Origin: Pseudomonadota bacterium | Lineage (GTDB): Bacteria; Pseudomonadota; Gammaproteobacteria; Steroidobacterales; Steroidobacteraceae | Assembly (NCBI GenBank): GCA_021805275.1 | Contig: JAJZFQ010000204.1 | Coordinates: 1-38,154, forward strand | Reading direction: 5' to 3' | Length of the DNA stretch: 38,154 bases | In this document: piece by piece, positions 7,293 to 18,846 of the stretch | Position numbering within the stretch: position 1 is the first letter of the stretch | How the letters are laid out: the number at the start of each line of letters is the position of its first letter | Position numbers and translations under genes: made by a program | The notes under the pieces: generated by a model | What the model was told of the DNA's origin: nothing | Database searches by the model: none | What the model saw: only the letters and a program-made list of their open reading frames with translations

Positions 7293-10200
7293 TCAATCCG
7301 ACAGCGGTGGCTCGCCCGCAGCCCTGAGGCGCGCGTTGAGTTTCGGCAGATCCACCTGCCGCAGTTCCCGCCATTGCCCGAGTGCGGCCGCGAGCTGCCG
7401 GGAGAGGATGGCGAACGCGCCGTGCGCATCCGGACTCGGGGCCGCATCGGCATCATCCACCGCGCGCTGCAGGCGCGACAGATCCCCTGAGAGCATCGCC
7501 AGACTGCGGACATTGTGCGGCGGCCCGGCCCCGAAGGCGGGGCGGTGCTGGGGGAACGGCCACTCACCGGAAATGCTGCGCGCCTGGGCGTAGAACGCCG
7601 CCACGGCCGCGTGCTCGGCGCCACGGCCACTGAGGCGCAGATCCAGCGCATCGAGCAGCTTGACCGCATTTGCCTCGGCCGCAGAGGCCCTCAGCTGCGC
7701 CCGCTCCACCCGGCGGGCGAACCGGAATTCGCTCCGCAGCGCCTCCCGCGACGCCTTGACACGCGGGTCCGGCTTGACCGTGAGCGGCTCCCGATAGGTC
7801 ACGCCCTCGACGCTCAACGCGACGCCGTAGCGGCCCGGCGGGGCCCACACCCCCGGCTGTTGCGGGGCGCCGGCGGCGGTCGGCGCGAGAGACGCGTAGT
7901 GCAGATCCCACACCAACCGGTGCATGCCCGGCTGCGCCGAAGGGATGACCGGCGGCGGCACCCACTCCGGTGCGAACTTGAGCGTCCCGGGATTCGGCGG
8001 CAGCACGCGCTCAGCGCTGCTGTAGCGGCGCACGAGGCGTCCGCGCGCATCGCGGATCGTCACGATGACTGGCCCCCGGATGCCGGCGGGCAGGAGGTAA
8101 TCGATGAGTGCGCCATCGGGCGGATTGGCGGCTGCCGGCTCATCCTTGGGGAAAGGCGTGCCCGTGAAACCCGCCGGGCGCAGCCGGATGGCCGGGGCGG
8201 GCCTGAACAGCGTCACCGCGCCGGGTCGCACCGCCGCCATCTGCCGCAGCGCGGTGATGTCGTCCATGATCCACACGCCGCGGCCGTGGGTCGCGAGCAC
8301 CAGGTCGCCGGCGTGGATCTTCAGGTCACGCACCGAACTCACGGGCAGATTCTGCTGCAGCGACTGCCAGTGCGCCCCATCGTCGAACGACACGAACACG
8401 CCGTACTCGGTGCCTGCGTAGAGCAGCCCCGGCTCGACCGGGTCCTCGCGCACCACGTTGACGAAGTCGTCCGCCGGAATGCCGGAGGTGATCAGACTCC
8501 AGGTTCTGCCGTCGTCGCGCGTCACATAGATGTACGGCCTCTGGTCATCCAGCCGATGCCGGTCGACGGCCAGATAGGCGGTGTGCCGGTGGAAGTGCGA
8601 CAGCTCGATGCCGGTCACCTTGGACCAGGCGGTGAGCGCCGGCGGGGTCACGTTCACCCAATGGGACCCGCCGTCCGCGGTGCGCCACACCCGGCCGTCG
8701 TCGGTTCCGACCCAGATCACCCGGTTGCTGAACGCCGAAGGCGCGATCGAGTAGATCACGCCCCGGCGTACCCCGACGTCGATGGAGTCCCGGGCCGTGA
8801 GCGCACCCACGTTCGGCGGTACGCCCGGGTTCTTGCGGCTCAGATCCGGGCTGATGCGCCGCCAGTGCAGACCGCCGTCATCGGTGCTGAACAGGTACTG
8901 ATTGCCGAAATACAGCGTCTTGTGGTCGTGTGGCGAGAACACGAGCGGCAACGTCCAGTCCGTGCGGTAGTGCGCGTCCGGGTAAGCGAGGGTCGGATCG
9001 ACGTCGCGCACCTCCCCGGTACGCAGATCGAGCCGTGACACGCTGGTCGTCTCACCGGTTTCGTCGCCGTAGATGATGTGCGGATCGCGCGGATCGGGCA
9101 CGATGTTGCCGTTCTCGCCCCCGGGGCTAATCTCGCGGAACTGCTCGAGCGTGATGCCGTCGGCGCCGCTGGTGCGGCTCGGCAGCGCCATGGCGCCGGA
9201 GTCCTGCTGCGACCCGTAGATCCAGTAGGGGAAGCGGTTGTCGATGCTGATGTGATAGATCTGTGCGGTCGGCTGGTTGTACCAGCTGCTCCAGGTCTTG
9301 CCGCCGTCGAGCGTGACCTGCGTGCCTTGGTCGCTGCCGAGAATCATCCGCTCGGGATCGGTCGGATCGATCCACAGCTGATGGAAGTCATCGCCGGTCG
9401 GATCACCCTTGAGCGCGATGAAATGCGCTCCACCGTCATCGGAGCGCAGCACGATGGTGTTCATCACGTACACGCGCTCGGCATTGCGCGGATCGACGGT
9501 GAGCGAGCAGAAATACCAGCCGCGGCCGAAGATCCGCGGGTCGCGCGAGACGTGCTGCCAGTGCACACCGCCGTCCTCGGAGCGATACAACCCGCCGCTC
9601 TTCCACGAGCCGGCAACGAGTGCGTAGAGGAGATTCGGCTGCGTCGGGGCGACCGCGAGGCCGATGCGGCCGGGGTGCGCCGGAAAGCCGTGCCCGACGA
9701 TCTGACTCCAGTGCGAACCGCCGTCGTGTGACACATACAGCCCGGTACCCGGGCCGTTTGAGGGCGGATAGACGCTCCACGGGGGCCGGCGCGTCTGCCA
9801 GAGCGCGGCGTAAACCGTCTGCGGGTCCCCGGGCTTGAACGCCACATCGACCGCACCGGTACTGGCGTTGATGTACAACACCTTCTGCCAGTGCCGGCCG
9901 CCGTCGAGCGAGCGGAACACGCCCCGCTCGGGATTCGCTCCGTAGGGATGGCCGAGCGCAGCGACGAACACGATGTTCGGGTCGTGCGGATTGACGATGA
10001 CTCGGGCGATCTGCCGAGTGCCGGCGAGCCCGATGTGGACCCAATGCCGTCCTGCGTCGGTGGACTTGTACATGCCATCGCCCTGAGCGAGGTCCGAGCG
10101 CATATCCGCCTCGCCCGTACCGACATAGACGACGTTGCTCGCCGAGGGGGCGATCGCCAGCGCGCCGATCGAACCGACCGGCTCATGATCGAAGATCGGC

Positions 10201-10457
10201 CGCCAAGTCCGGCCCGCATCGGCGCTCTTCCACACGCCACCGTCGACGGCCCCGAAGTAGAAGTCACGGCCATTGCCCGGGACGCCGGCGACCGCCAGGA
10301 CACGGCCGGCGCGGAATGGTCCGATCAGGCGCCAGTGCAGCGCCTGATAATCGCTGCGCGGCACCGCTGCCGGGGCGGGCAGGGTCGAGTCGGCGGCGCA
10401 CGCCACGGCGGCTACGGCCGCCCCCAGGATGAGCATCGCTCCAATACGCACTCGCAC
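7293..10457 (-). CDS. Large secreted BNR/VPS10-type beta-propeller protein
   Basis: A 1054-residue exported protein with an N-terminal hydrophobic signal (LILGAAVAAVACAAD). Cleavage may be by signal peptidase I after ACA, or the Cys may be lipidated. Most of the sequence is repeated Asp-box/BNR units of the S-x-D-G-G-x-x-W kind (SADAGRTW, STDAGRHW, SLDGGRHW, SDDGGAHF, TRDDGRTW, SFDDGAHW), as in sortilin/VPS10-like propellers. The C-terminal 250 residues are a separate module (FTGTPFPKDEPAAANPP onward). Proteins of this family are often annotated as glycosyl hydrolases, but no catalytic residues can be assigned here. The start is GTG 10457 with GGAGG 6 bases upstream. Confidence 0.82.
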   Translation of the reverse strand: MRVRIGAMLILGAAVAAVACAADSTLPAPAAVPRSDYQALHWRLIGPFRAGRVLAVAGVPGNGRDFYFGAVDGGVWKSADAGRTWRPIFDHEPVGSIGALAIAPSASNVVYVGTGEADMRSDLAQGDGMYKSTDAGRHWVHIGLAGTRQIARVIVNPHDPNIVFVAALGHPYGANPERGVFRSLDGGRHWQKVLYINASTGAVDVAFKPGDPQTVYAALWQTRRPPWSVYPPSNGPGTGLYVSHDGGSHWSQIVGHGFPAHPGRIGLAVAPTQPNLLYALVAGSWKSGGLYRSEDGGVHWQHVSRDPRIFGRGWYFCSLTVDPRNAERVYVMNTIVLRSDDGGAHFIALKGDPTGDDFHQLWIDPTDPERMILGSDQGTQVTLDGGKTWSSWYNQPTAQIYHISIDNRFPYWIYGSQQDSGAMALPSRTSGADGITLEQFREISPGGENGNIVPDPRDPHIIYGDETGETTSVSRLDLRTGEVRDVDPTLAYPDAHYRTDWTLPLVFSPHDHKTLYFGNQYLFSTDDGGLHWRRISPDLSRKNPGVPPNVGALTARDSIDVGVRRGVIYSIAPSAFSNRVIWVGTDDGRVWRTADGGSHWVNVTPPALTAWSKVTGIELSHFHRHTAYLAVDRHRLDDQRPYIYVTRDDGRTWSLITSGIPADDFVNVVREDPVEPGLLYAGTEYGVFVSFDDGAHWQSLQQNLPVSSVRDLKIHAGDLVLATHGRGVWIMDDITALRQMAAVRPGAVTLFRPAPAIRLRPAGFTGTPFPKDEPAAANPPDGALIDYLLPAGIRGPVIVTIRDARGRLVRRYSSAERVLPPNPGTLKFAPEWVPPPVIPSAQPGMHRLVWDLHYASLAPTAAGAPQQPGVWAPPGRYGVALSVEGVTYREPLTVKPDPRVKASREALRSEFRFARRVERAQLRASAAEANAVKLLDALDLRLSGRGAEHAAVAAFYAQARSISGEWPFPQHRPAFGAGPPHNVRSLAMLSGDLSRLQRAVDDADAAPSPDAHGAFAILSRQLAAALGQWRELRQVDLPKLNARLRAAGEPPLSD

Positions 10458-10679
10458 GGGCAGCCTCCAGAATCGAGGGGTGAGCTCCGGCGCGGCCCGC
10501 AGCGCGGCCCGACCAACGCTCCGATACCGTTGAATCTAACCGTTCGCCGGCCGATTTGCGCGACGCATCGCAGTGGCACACGATCAGGCGAGCAGCCCCG
10601 ACGATGAGCCGTGCCGGGCCGTGCGACCGGCTGCTATGCTGGGCGCGATCCCCACTGCCGTCCCTGCGGAGCGATTGCC

Positions 10680-11081
10680 ATGTCCGAGGAACCCCTGCTC
10701 ACCCATCGCGGCGGCTGCCACTGCGGCCGTGTACGCTTTGAAATCCTCGCGCCGGTGGCGGTGAGCGTCTCGGAGTGCAACTGCTCGATCTGCAGCAAGA
10801 CGGGCTATCTGCATCTGATCGTGCGCGCCGAGCATTTCCGGCTGCTCTCGGGCGAAGACGTGCTCACCACCTACACATTCAATACCGGTACGGCCCGCCA
10901 CCGCTTCTGTTCGGTCTGCGGCATCAAATCGTTCTATGTGCCGCGCTCGCATCCCGACGGGTTCAGCGTCAATGCCCGCTGCCTGGACGAGGGCACGGTG
11001 CGCGAGATGACCCGCACGCAGACAGATGGGCGCAACTGGGAGCGCTTCTACCCGGCCGGTCGCGGCTCCTTCGATCGCTGA
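10680..11081 (+). CDS. GFA / CENP-V domain zinc protein
   Basis: A 133-residue member of the glutathione-dependent formaldehyde-activating enzyme fold. The zinc cysteines are all present: Cys13 and Cys15 (GGCHCG), Cys33, Cys35 and Cys38 (CNCSIC), and Cys77 and Cys80 (CSVCG). Most members have no proven reaction, and the formaldehyde role comes from one studied enzyme. The ATG at 10680 is chosen because the conserved domain begins within 10 residues. It stands alone, divergent from the propeller gene. Confidence 0.87.
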   Translation: MSEEPLLTHRGGCHCGRVRFEILAPVAVSVSECNCSICSKTGYLHLIVRAEHFRLLSGEDVLTTYTFNTGTARHRFCSVCGIKSFYVPRSHPDGFSVNARCLDEGTVREMTRTQTDGRNWERFYPAGRGSFDR

Positions 11082-11108
11082 GATCGGGGGGGCCGAGGCG
11101 CACCCGCG

Positions 11109-11133
11109 GCTCGCCCGAACGGACCGGGCGAGC
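11109..11133. terminator. GC-rich hairpin between convergent genes
   Basis: GCTCGCCCG / CGGGCGAGC form a perfect 9-bp stem with a 7-base loop between the GFA gene and the YXWGXW gene. There is no T-tract. Confidence 0.55.
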
Positions 11134-11143
11134 ACTCCGGGAA

Positions 11144-11479
11144 TCAATAGCGGTCGTGAGCCCAGTGGCCGCCGGCCAAGTGCCAGCCGCGCGGTCCACG
11201 CACCCAGCGGCGCGCCATCCAGTGAAACCCCGGCCGAGGCGCCGCCCAATGGCCGCGGACCCACAAGTAGCCGCGCGGCGCCCAGCGCCAGTAACCGCCG
11301 ATCCAGAAATAGCCAGGGTACGGCGGTGCGCCGTAGTACTCGATGCGCGGCGGCGGCGGGGCGACGCCGACCACCGGGCCGTAGTAGCGGCCCGGCGCTG
11401 CCACGACGCAGCCACCGAGTGCCAGGGACAGGCCGAGCGCGGTCGCCGCACAGGCCGCTCGCAGATGAGACCGTCTCAT
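11144..11479 (-). CDS. YXWGXW-repeat lipoprotein
   Basis: A 111-residue lipoprotein. MRRSHLRAACAATALGLSLA leads to the lipobox LGGC. The mature part is rich in Tyr, Trp, Gly and Pro and carries tandem Y/W-x-W-x-G-x-W units (YFWIGGYW, YLWVRGHW, FHWMARRW, WHLAGGHW). The family is common in proteobacterial envelopes and has no established function. ATG 11479 is preferred because AGAGG lies 5 bases upstream. The stop faces the GFA gene across a hairpin. Confidence 0.85.
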   Translation of the reverse strand: MRRSHLRAACAATALGLSLALGGCVVAAPGRYYGPVVGVAPPPPRIEYYGAPPYPGYFWIGGYWRWAPRGYLWVRGHWAAPRPGFHWMARRWVRGPRGWHLAGGHWAHDRY

Positions 11480-11640
11480 GTACACCTCTTGTTCTTCGCC
11501 ATTGACCCGTACAACGCGGCACCGCCCTGCCGGTGCACAACCGGCGTGGACGCAGGGCACCGTGACGATGGCGCCGCTTGCGCCCACCCGGCCGGGCCGG
11601 CACAGTGGCGCGAACCACCCCCGTTGCCCGGGAGACCGTC

Positions 11641-12045
11641 GTGCCCATCGTCTATGCCCATGAGCCGGAGCTCACCGCCGAGGCGTTTCGCGACGTGCTG
11701 ATCGCCTCGACCCTGGGAGAACGCCGTCCAGTGGAGGATCTGCAGCGGCTGCAGCGCATGCTGCGGCAGGCCGATCTGGTGGTGACGGCGAGGGACGGTG
11801 CGCGCCTCGTCGGGATCTCGCGTGCGCTGACCGACTTTTCGTACTGCTGTTATCTATCCGACCTGGCGGTGGACGCCGCCTATCAGCGCCAGGGAATCGG
11901 CCGGCGGCTGATTGGCGAGACTCAGGCACTCGCCGGCCCGCGCAGCACCCTCATCCTGCTCGCCGCTCCGAAGGCACAGGGCTATTACCCGAAAATCGGA
12001 ATGGTTGCGCACCCATCCTGCTGGGTGCTGCCGCGCGCGCAGTGA
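11641..12045 (+). CDS. GNAT-family N-acetyltransferase
   Basis: A 134-residue single-domain GNAT protein. The acetyl-CoA binding loop is AYQRQGIGRRLI, preceded by the beta-4 strand CCYLSDLAVD. The C-terminal segment APKAQGYYPKIGM is typical of the small YhbS-like/aminoglycoside-type subgroup. The acceptor substrate is unknown. The start is GTG 11641, with GGAG 6 bases upstream; the longer upstream frame lacks family similarity. It is divergent from the YXWGXW lipoprotein. Confidence 0.85.
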   Translation: MPIVYAHEPELTAEAFRDVLIASTLGERRPVEDLQRLQRMLRQADLVVTARDGARLVGISRALTDFSYCCYLSDLAVDAAYQRQGIGRRLIGETQALAGPRSTLILLAAPKAQGYYPKIGMVAHPSCWVLPRAQ

Positions 12046-12052
12046 GGCGCTA

Positions 12053-12081
12053 CGGCCGCGGAGCCGAACGCCCCGCGGCCG
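12053..12081. terminator. GC-rich hairpin between convergent genes
   Basis: CGGCCGCGG / CCGCGGCCG form a 9-bp stem with an 11-base loop between the GNAT gene and the RcnB-like gene. There is no T-tract. Confidence 0.5.
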
Positions 12082-12093
12082 CCGTTCGCGCGA

Positions 12094-12585
12094 TCAGTGA
12101 AACGCGTGGGTCACGACGTCGAATACGACGCCGGTCGCAATTGCCGCCAGGACCGCGTTGTTGTCGACTCGCACCCAGTAGTACCCGGGAGGAGGCGGCG
12201 CGAGATGATAGTAGGCCGCATCCGGGACGACGTACGCCGGCGCACGGAATGCGATCGGCAGCCGTTCGCCACGCCGCCAGGACCGGTAGTAGTAGCCGGG
12301 CGGACGACGGTACGAGCCGTCATCGAAGTCGCGACCCCGACGATCCCGCCAATCACGGCGGTCGCCGCCATGCCAATCGCGACGCTCACGCCAGTCACCC
12401 CGATGATCCTCCCCTCGCCAGTCACGGCGATCCCCACCGCCGCGCCCGTCTCGATGGTCGCCTCGATCACCGCCGTGGTCCTCGCGGCGCCACCCGTGGT
12501 GGTCGCCTTCGTGCGGCGGGTCCGCAAATACCAGGGGACTGACCAGCCAGGACAGCAGTATCACCGCCATGATCGAGCGCTTCAT
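12094..12585 (-). CDS. RcnB-family periplasmic protein
   Basis: A 163-residue exported protein with signal peptide MKRSIMAVILLSWLVSPLVFA. A low-complexity region follows (about residues 23-90) that is extremely rich in Asp, His, Arg, Gly and Trp. The C-terminal RcnB domain contains RPPGYYYRSWRRGERLP and PPPPGYYWVRVDNNAVL. E. coli RcnB modulates nickel/cobalt homeostasis. The His/Asp-rich stretch here would suit metal binding, but that is inference. ATG 12585 has GGGAG 6 bases upstream. It lies downstream of the DUF2059 gene on the same strand. Confidence 0.83.
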   Translation of the reverse strand: MKRSIMAVILLSWLVSPLVFADPPHEGDHHGWRREDHGGDRGDHRDGRGGGDRRDWRGEDHRGDWRERRDWHGGDRRDWRDRRGRDFDDGSYRRPPGYYYRSWRRGERLPIAFRAPAYVVPDAAYYHLAPPPPGYYWVRVDNNAVLAAIATGVVFDVVTHAFH

Positions 12586-12663
12586 CTGAATCTCCCATCG
12601 CGCGGCCCGGAGCCGCATGCTCAGGATCGCGCCTCTTACCTGAGCGCAAGCTGAACGACGCGG

Positions 12664-12678
12664 GGCCCGGCGCGGGCC
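12664..12678 (-). other. Small stem-loop between DUF2059 and RcnB genes
   Basis: GGCCCG / CGGGCC form a 6-bp stem with a 3-base loop just after the DUF2059 stop. It is a possible weak terminator or processing site. Confidence 0.3.
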
Positions 12679-12687
12679 AGGCGGTTC

Positions 12688-13179
12688 TCAGGGGGCGTTT
12701 TTCTGCAGTTGCGCCGCGCGCGCCTTGATCATTTGACGTAATTCAGGAGTGTGCGCCCGGGCGATCTGCTCACCGAGCAGAGCCCCCTGGGTCGCCAGCA
12801 TGGGCAACTCCCGGATGGCCTTCTGCCCGGTCGGGGTCTGGTAGAACCGGATCAGATCCTCGAGCTCCGAACGGGTGAACGCCTGGGCATACAGGCGTGC
12901 AAACTTCGGCCCGACCTGCGGCCACGAGAGGGTCTGCTCGGCCCACTGCATCATCACATCGCGGTACGGGCCCATCATCGGATTGGAGTGGATCATGGCA
13001 TTGACCATGGCGCCCGCCGAGGCCACCGCGATCTTCTGCGCATTCAGTACCTGCAGCAGTTCCATGGCGACCTGCAGGCGTGCCGGCGAGGGGCTGGAGA
13101 CCTTGGCGGGACTGTCGGCCGCGAATGCCGGTCCGATGCACAGGCAGGCGACCATTACTGTCATGAGCGACTTCATCAT
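12688..13179 (-). CDS. DUF2059 exported protein
   Basis: A 163-residue secreted protein with signal peptide MMKSLMTVMVACLCIGPAFA. The mature part is alpha-helical, with a DUF2059-like C-terminus (YAQAFTRSELEDLIRFYQTP followed by TGQKAIRELPML). The function of the family is unknown. Two consecutive ATGs (13179, 13176) follow GGGAG. The frame extends upstream but without a signal peptide. It reads toward the RcnB-like gene, so the two small envelope proteins may share a transcript. Confidence 0.83.
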   Translation of the reverse strand: MMKSLMTVMVACLCIGPAFAADSPAKVSSPSPARLQVAMELLQVLNAQKIAVASAGAMVNAMIHSNPMMGPYRDVMMQWAEQTLSWPQVGPKFARLYAQAFTRSELEDLIRFYQTPTGQKAIRELPMLATQGALLGEQIARAHTPELRQMIKARAAQLQKNAP

Positions 13180-13262
13180 CTTTCTCCCGCGAGGTGGTCG
13201 CGAAGTTCTCAGGTTTGGATGCGCCACCGGCAAAATAGCACGAGCGCGCGGACGGGCGCGGC

Positions 13263-14792
13263 TCAGCGCCTCGTGAACACGTCATTGAACGGGCGTGCAT
13301 AGGCGTCGTTACTCGTCAGGCTGGGCAATCCGAGCGCTGCCTCGATGACGCGCGCCGTGCTGTAGTGATCGTATCGACGGGTGGTGACGTACCCGGCCCT
13401 GACGGTGTGCCGGGAGCCGACCACGATGGTCGCGACGTGATCGTTCTTGAGCGTATTGGATTCATCCCAGGTGATGATGAGCAGGCTCTTCTGATCGCGC
13501 CACGCGGCTGAGCGGAACAGCGGCGCGAGCGTCTTGCGCAGCCAGGCGTCCTGAACCCGCAGGCTGTGCGGCGAGCCGTTGCCCGAGGCTTCGCCGTCGT
13601 CATAGTCATCGGCCGCGAGCCAGGCAAACGCGGGTGTGGAGGCGGCGCGCCGCAGATCGGCGAACCAGTTACGCAGCGGCAACAAATGAGTCCGGCAGCG
13701 GACCGCATTGGCGCGGATGTCGGTGAAGTTGAAGAACGGCGCATCGTCCGGCTCGTAGTACTTGTCATAGTGCGTGGTGGTGTTGCACGGCACGCCCATG
13801 CCCTGCTCGTAGACTTTCCACGATCTACCGACCGACTCGAGCAGGTCACCGAGATTGCGCGACGCGATGTGGATGTTCGGGAAGTACTGGCCGCCCGTGA
13901 CGAAGGTGTCTCCCCCGGCGATGGCGAGGTAGTTCTCGTCGCTCGGGTGATAGACCGCCTGGTAGTTCGCCAGCACAGTCCCGCGCGCAGCCAGCGCATT
14001 GAGGTACGGGGCGTCCTTGCGGTCGCCAATGACCTGCCGGAAGTCCGTGTTTTCCATCATGATCAGAAACACGTGATCGAAGTGCGGCACATGCGCGGGC
14101 GGCGGCGCGGGCGGCGGAAAGTCCACGTGCGGCCGAACGGCGAGACGCAGCGCCCCGACATAGCTGGCCGCACCGCCGGTGCGGCCGCTGAGCCTGAGTG
14201 TCAGACGCAGCGCGACGGCTCCGCGGGGGACGACTCCGTGCTGGCCGCGTTGCATGAAACGGACGCGGATCGCCGGCGGCGATCCCGAGCGCAGCCCCCG
14301 CAGGGTGAACGGCGAGCCCATCGGGGCGCCCGATGGCCCGAGAAAGACCCCGGTGAGACGCGGCCCCGCTGTGTTGTGGCCGGAGACTCCAAACCACGCC
14401 GATGCCGCAAAGCGCATTGAGGCTGGTGCGGGGCGCGGGAAGCGCAGGGTCCGTTCGAGCGTGCTCGCTCCCCACGGCCCGCTCGCCACGATCACCCGCG
14501 GCGGGCGCCGCGCCGGCCAGGTCGCGCGCAGCGTGCCGGTGCAGAGCAACGTCGGGCTGCCCGCCGTGGTGAGCCAGCCGGGCACGGTGCTCGAGGCCCG
14601 CCGGTCCAGGGAGCAACGCAAGGCCGGCGCGAAGGCGAGGGGATTCGGGCCGGCCGCCTGCGCCGCACCGCCGGCGAGCACCGCCGCGGCAAGCACCGCC
14701 GGCACCCGTCGCCGCCGCGAGTGGCGCTGCCGCGCAGCCGGTGCGCTGCGCGGCTCGGCGCAGGCCGAATCACTGACCGAGATCAAACACAT
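13263..14792 (-). CDS. Secreted phosphoesterase (acid phosphatase / phospholipase C superfamily)
   Basis: A 509-residue protein. The N-terminal signal is preceded by a basic run (RHSRRRRVPAVLAAAVLAGG). A beta-sandwich-like region of about 180 residues (GPNPLAFAPAL to VDFPPPAPPP) comes before the alkaline-phosphatase-fold phosphoesterase domain. That domain starts at HFDHVFLIMMENTDF, with the metal-site residues in MMEN, continues YHPSDENYLAIAGGD, and ends with ITWDESNTLKNDHVATIVVG. The phosphate ester substrate cannot be told. ATG 14792 is preferred (AGGAG 10 bases upstream). Confidence 0.82.
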   Translation of the reverse strand: MCLISVSDSACAEPRSAPAARQRHSRRRRVPAVLAAAVLAGGAAQAAGPNPLAFAPALRCSLDRRASSTVPGWLTTAGSPTLLCTGTLRATWPARRPPRVIVASGPWGASTLERTLRFPRPAPASMRFAASAWFGVSGHNTAGPRLTGVFLGPSGAPMGSPFTLRGLRSGSPPAIRVRFMQRGQHGVVPRGAVALRLTLRLSGRTGGAASYVGALRLAVRPHVDFPPPAPPPAHVPHFDHVFLIMMENTDFRQVIGDRKDAPYLNALAARGTVLANYQAVYHPSDENYLAIAGGDTFVTGGQYFPNIHIASRNLGDLLESVGRSWKVYEQGMGVPCNTTTHYDKYYEPDDAPFFNFTDIRANAVRCRTHLLPLRNWFADLRRAASTPAFAWLAADDYDDGEASGNGSPHSLRVQDAWLRKTLAPLFRSAAWRDQKSLLIITWDESNTLKNDHVATIVVGSRHTVRAGYVTTRRYDHYSTARVIEAALGLPSLTSNDAYARPFNDVFTRR

Positions 14793-15044
14793 GAGTCCGT
14801 GACTCCTCTGGCAGCCGGCGGTCAATGTTGCGCGCCGACCCGTCGCGGCCGCGGCGCGCGTCGATCAGCCGCCGCCACACCGACGGGCTCGCCAAGCGTA
14901 ACGCCAAACGGTCGCGCGGGCAGGCTCTTGCGGCGCGCCCGGGACGGCTGCGGCCGGCAGAGCGTTGCGACGGTCGTGCCGTTGCCGTATTTTGCCTCGG
15001 GTCGCAATGTCCGCGATTGGCCCGCACCTGCCGAGAGCCACTTC

Positions 15045-16109
15045 ATGATGCATCACGCCAGCACGAGTCTGCTGGAGCGGTTGAACCTGCGCCTGCCGAT
15101 CCTGCAGGCGCCGATGGCTGGTGTGTCCTCCCCGGCCATGGCGGCCTCCGTCTCAGAGGCCGGCGGTCTGGGTGGGATCGGTGTGGGCGCCGCCGGTGCG
15201 CTGCGCGCGCGCGAGATGATCGCGGCGGTGCGCGCGCGCAGCGCCGGCCCGCTGAACGTTAACGTCTTCGTCCACCGGCCCGCCACTGCGCACGCAGAGC
15301 GCGAAGCGGCCTGGATCGAGCGGCTGCGGCCGCGCTTCGCGGCATTCGGCGCCGAACCACCGGCCCGGCTGCGGGAGATCTACCCGAGCTTCGCCACGGA
15401 CGATGCGATGCTGGCGATGCTGCTCGAGACCCGGCCCGCGGTCGTCAGCCTGCACTTCGGCCTGCCGGACGCCTCGCGGCTGCAGGCGCTGCGCGACGCC
15501 GGCATCGTCCTGCTGGCCACGGCCACGAGTCTCGCCGAAGCGCAGCAGGCGGCGGCGGCGGGAGTGCAGGCCATCGTGGCGCAGGGCTACGAGGCCGGCG
15601 GGCACCGCGGCATCTTCGATCCGCAGGCGCCGGACGACCGGTTGGGCACGCTGGCGCTGACACGCATCCTGGTTGCCCGGATCGATCTGCCGATTATCGC
15701 CGCCGGGGGCATCATGGACGGGCAGGGGATCCGGGCGGCGCTCGCGCTGGGCGCCGCGGCGGCGCAACTCGGGACCGCCTACCTCGCCACCGACGAGAGT
15801 CTCGCCGACGAGGGCTACCGAGCGGCGCTGTTCAGCCCGGCCGCGCACCACACGGTCATGACACGCGCGATCTCCGGTCGGCCGGCCCGCTGCCTGGGCA
15901 ATCGCTTCACGGCACTCGGCGCAGAAGTCGATGCGGCGTCGATTCCCGCCTACCCGATCGCCTACGACCTCGCCAAAGCACTGCATGCCGCCGCAGTGCA
16001 GCACGAGGAATTCGGCTACGGCGCCCAGTGGGCCGGCCAGGGCGCGCCGCTTGCGCGCCGGCTGCCGGCCGGCGCCCTCACCCGTACGCTCGCCGCGGAG
16101 TTCGGTTAG
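15045..16109 (+). CDS. Nitronate monooxygenase (FMN-dependent, 2-nitropropane dioxygenase family)
   Basis: A 354-residue TIM-barrel flavoenzyme that oxidises alkyl nitronates or propionate 3-nitronate. Family motifs are present: the N-terminal LPILQAPMAGVSSPAMAASV, the catalytic-His region AQGYEAGGHRGIF, and the FMN phosphate site IIAAGGIMDGQGIRAALALG with AAQLGTAYL. Two adjacent ATGs (15045, 15048) follow GAGAG. The 252-base space between it and the phosphoesterase start holds both divergent promoters and no further gene. Confidence 0.88.
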   Translation: MMHHASTSLLERLNLRLPILQAPMAGVSSPAMAASVSEAGGLGGIGVGAAGALRAREMIAAVRARSAGPLNVNVFVHRPATAHAEREAAWIERLRPRFAAFGAEPPARLREIYPSFATDDAMLAMLLETRPAVVSLHFGLPDASRLQALRDAGIVLLATATSLAEAQQAAAAGVQAIVAQGYEAGGHRGIFDPQAPDDRLGTLALTRILVARIDLPIIAAGGIMDGQGIRAALALGAAAAQLGTAYLATDESLADEGYRAALFSPAAHHTVMTRAISGRPARCLGNRFTALGAEVDAASIPAYPIAYDLAKALHAAAVQHEEFGYGAQWAGQGAPLARRLPAGALTRTLAAEFG

Positions 16110-16125
16110 CCGCACCGCCCGCCAG

Positions 16126-16158
16126 CCGGGGCACGCCGCTCAGTGCCGCGTGCCCCGG
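16126..16158. terminator. GC-rich hairpin between nitronate monooxygenase and TonB receptor genes
   Basis: CCGGGGCACGC / GCGTGCCCCGG form a perfect 11-bp stem with an 11-base loop, midway in the 64 bases between two convergent stops. There is no T-tract. It marks the left edge of the amine-oxidation region. Confidence 0.6.
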
Positions 16159-16173
16159 CAGACGGATCACGCC

Positions 16174-18714
<2,541 letters not shown>

Positions 18715-18810
18715 GACGCGAACCCCCGTAGTCCCCGGAACAGTGTTCTGATCGAGTGCGTAGACGCGCCCCGCCCCCCTGTCTGGACACGTTCTGCGAT
18801 GCCCGCCGAA

Positions 18811-18837
18811 ATATCGATTAACAATATTTATAAATCG
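18811..18837 (-). promoter_or_regulatory. 27-bp AT-rich operator, copy A (TonB receptor 1)
   Basis: On the minus strand the element begins CGATTTATAAATAT and continues with a second AT-rich half ending ATCGATAT. It matches the element at 28046-28072 at 24 of 27 positions. The core ATTTATAAAT is a perfect palindrome. It starts 9 bases past the -10 of the promoter at 18847-18876, so it overlaps the expected transcription start, which suits a repressor site. Confidence 0.75.
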
Positions 18838-18846
18838 GCAGTTTTT

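Noticed and set aside
7515..9038. A 507-codon open frame opposite the BNR/VPS10-type gene
   Set aside because: Antisense shadow without recognisable motifs; the minus-strand protein has regular Asp-box repeats.
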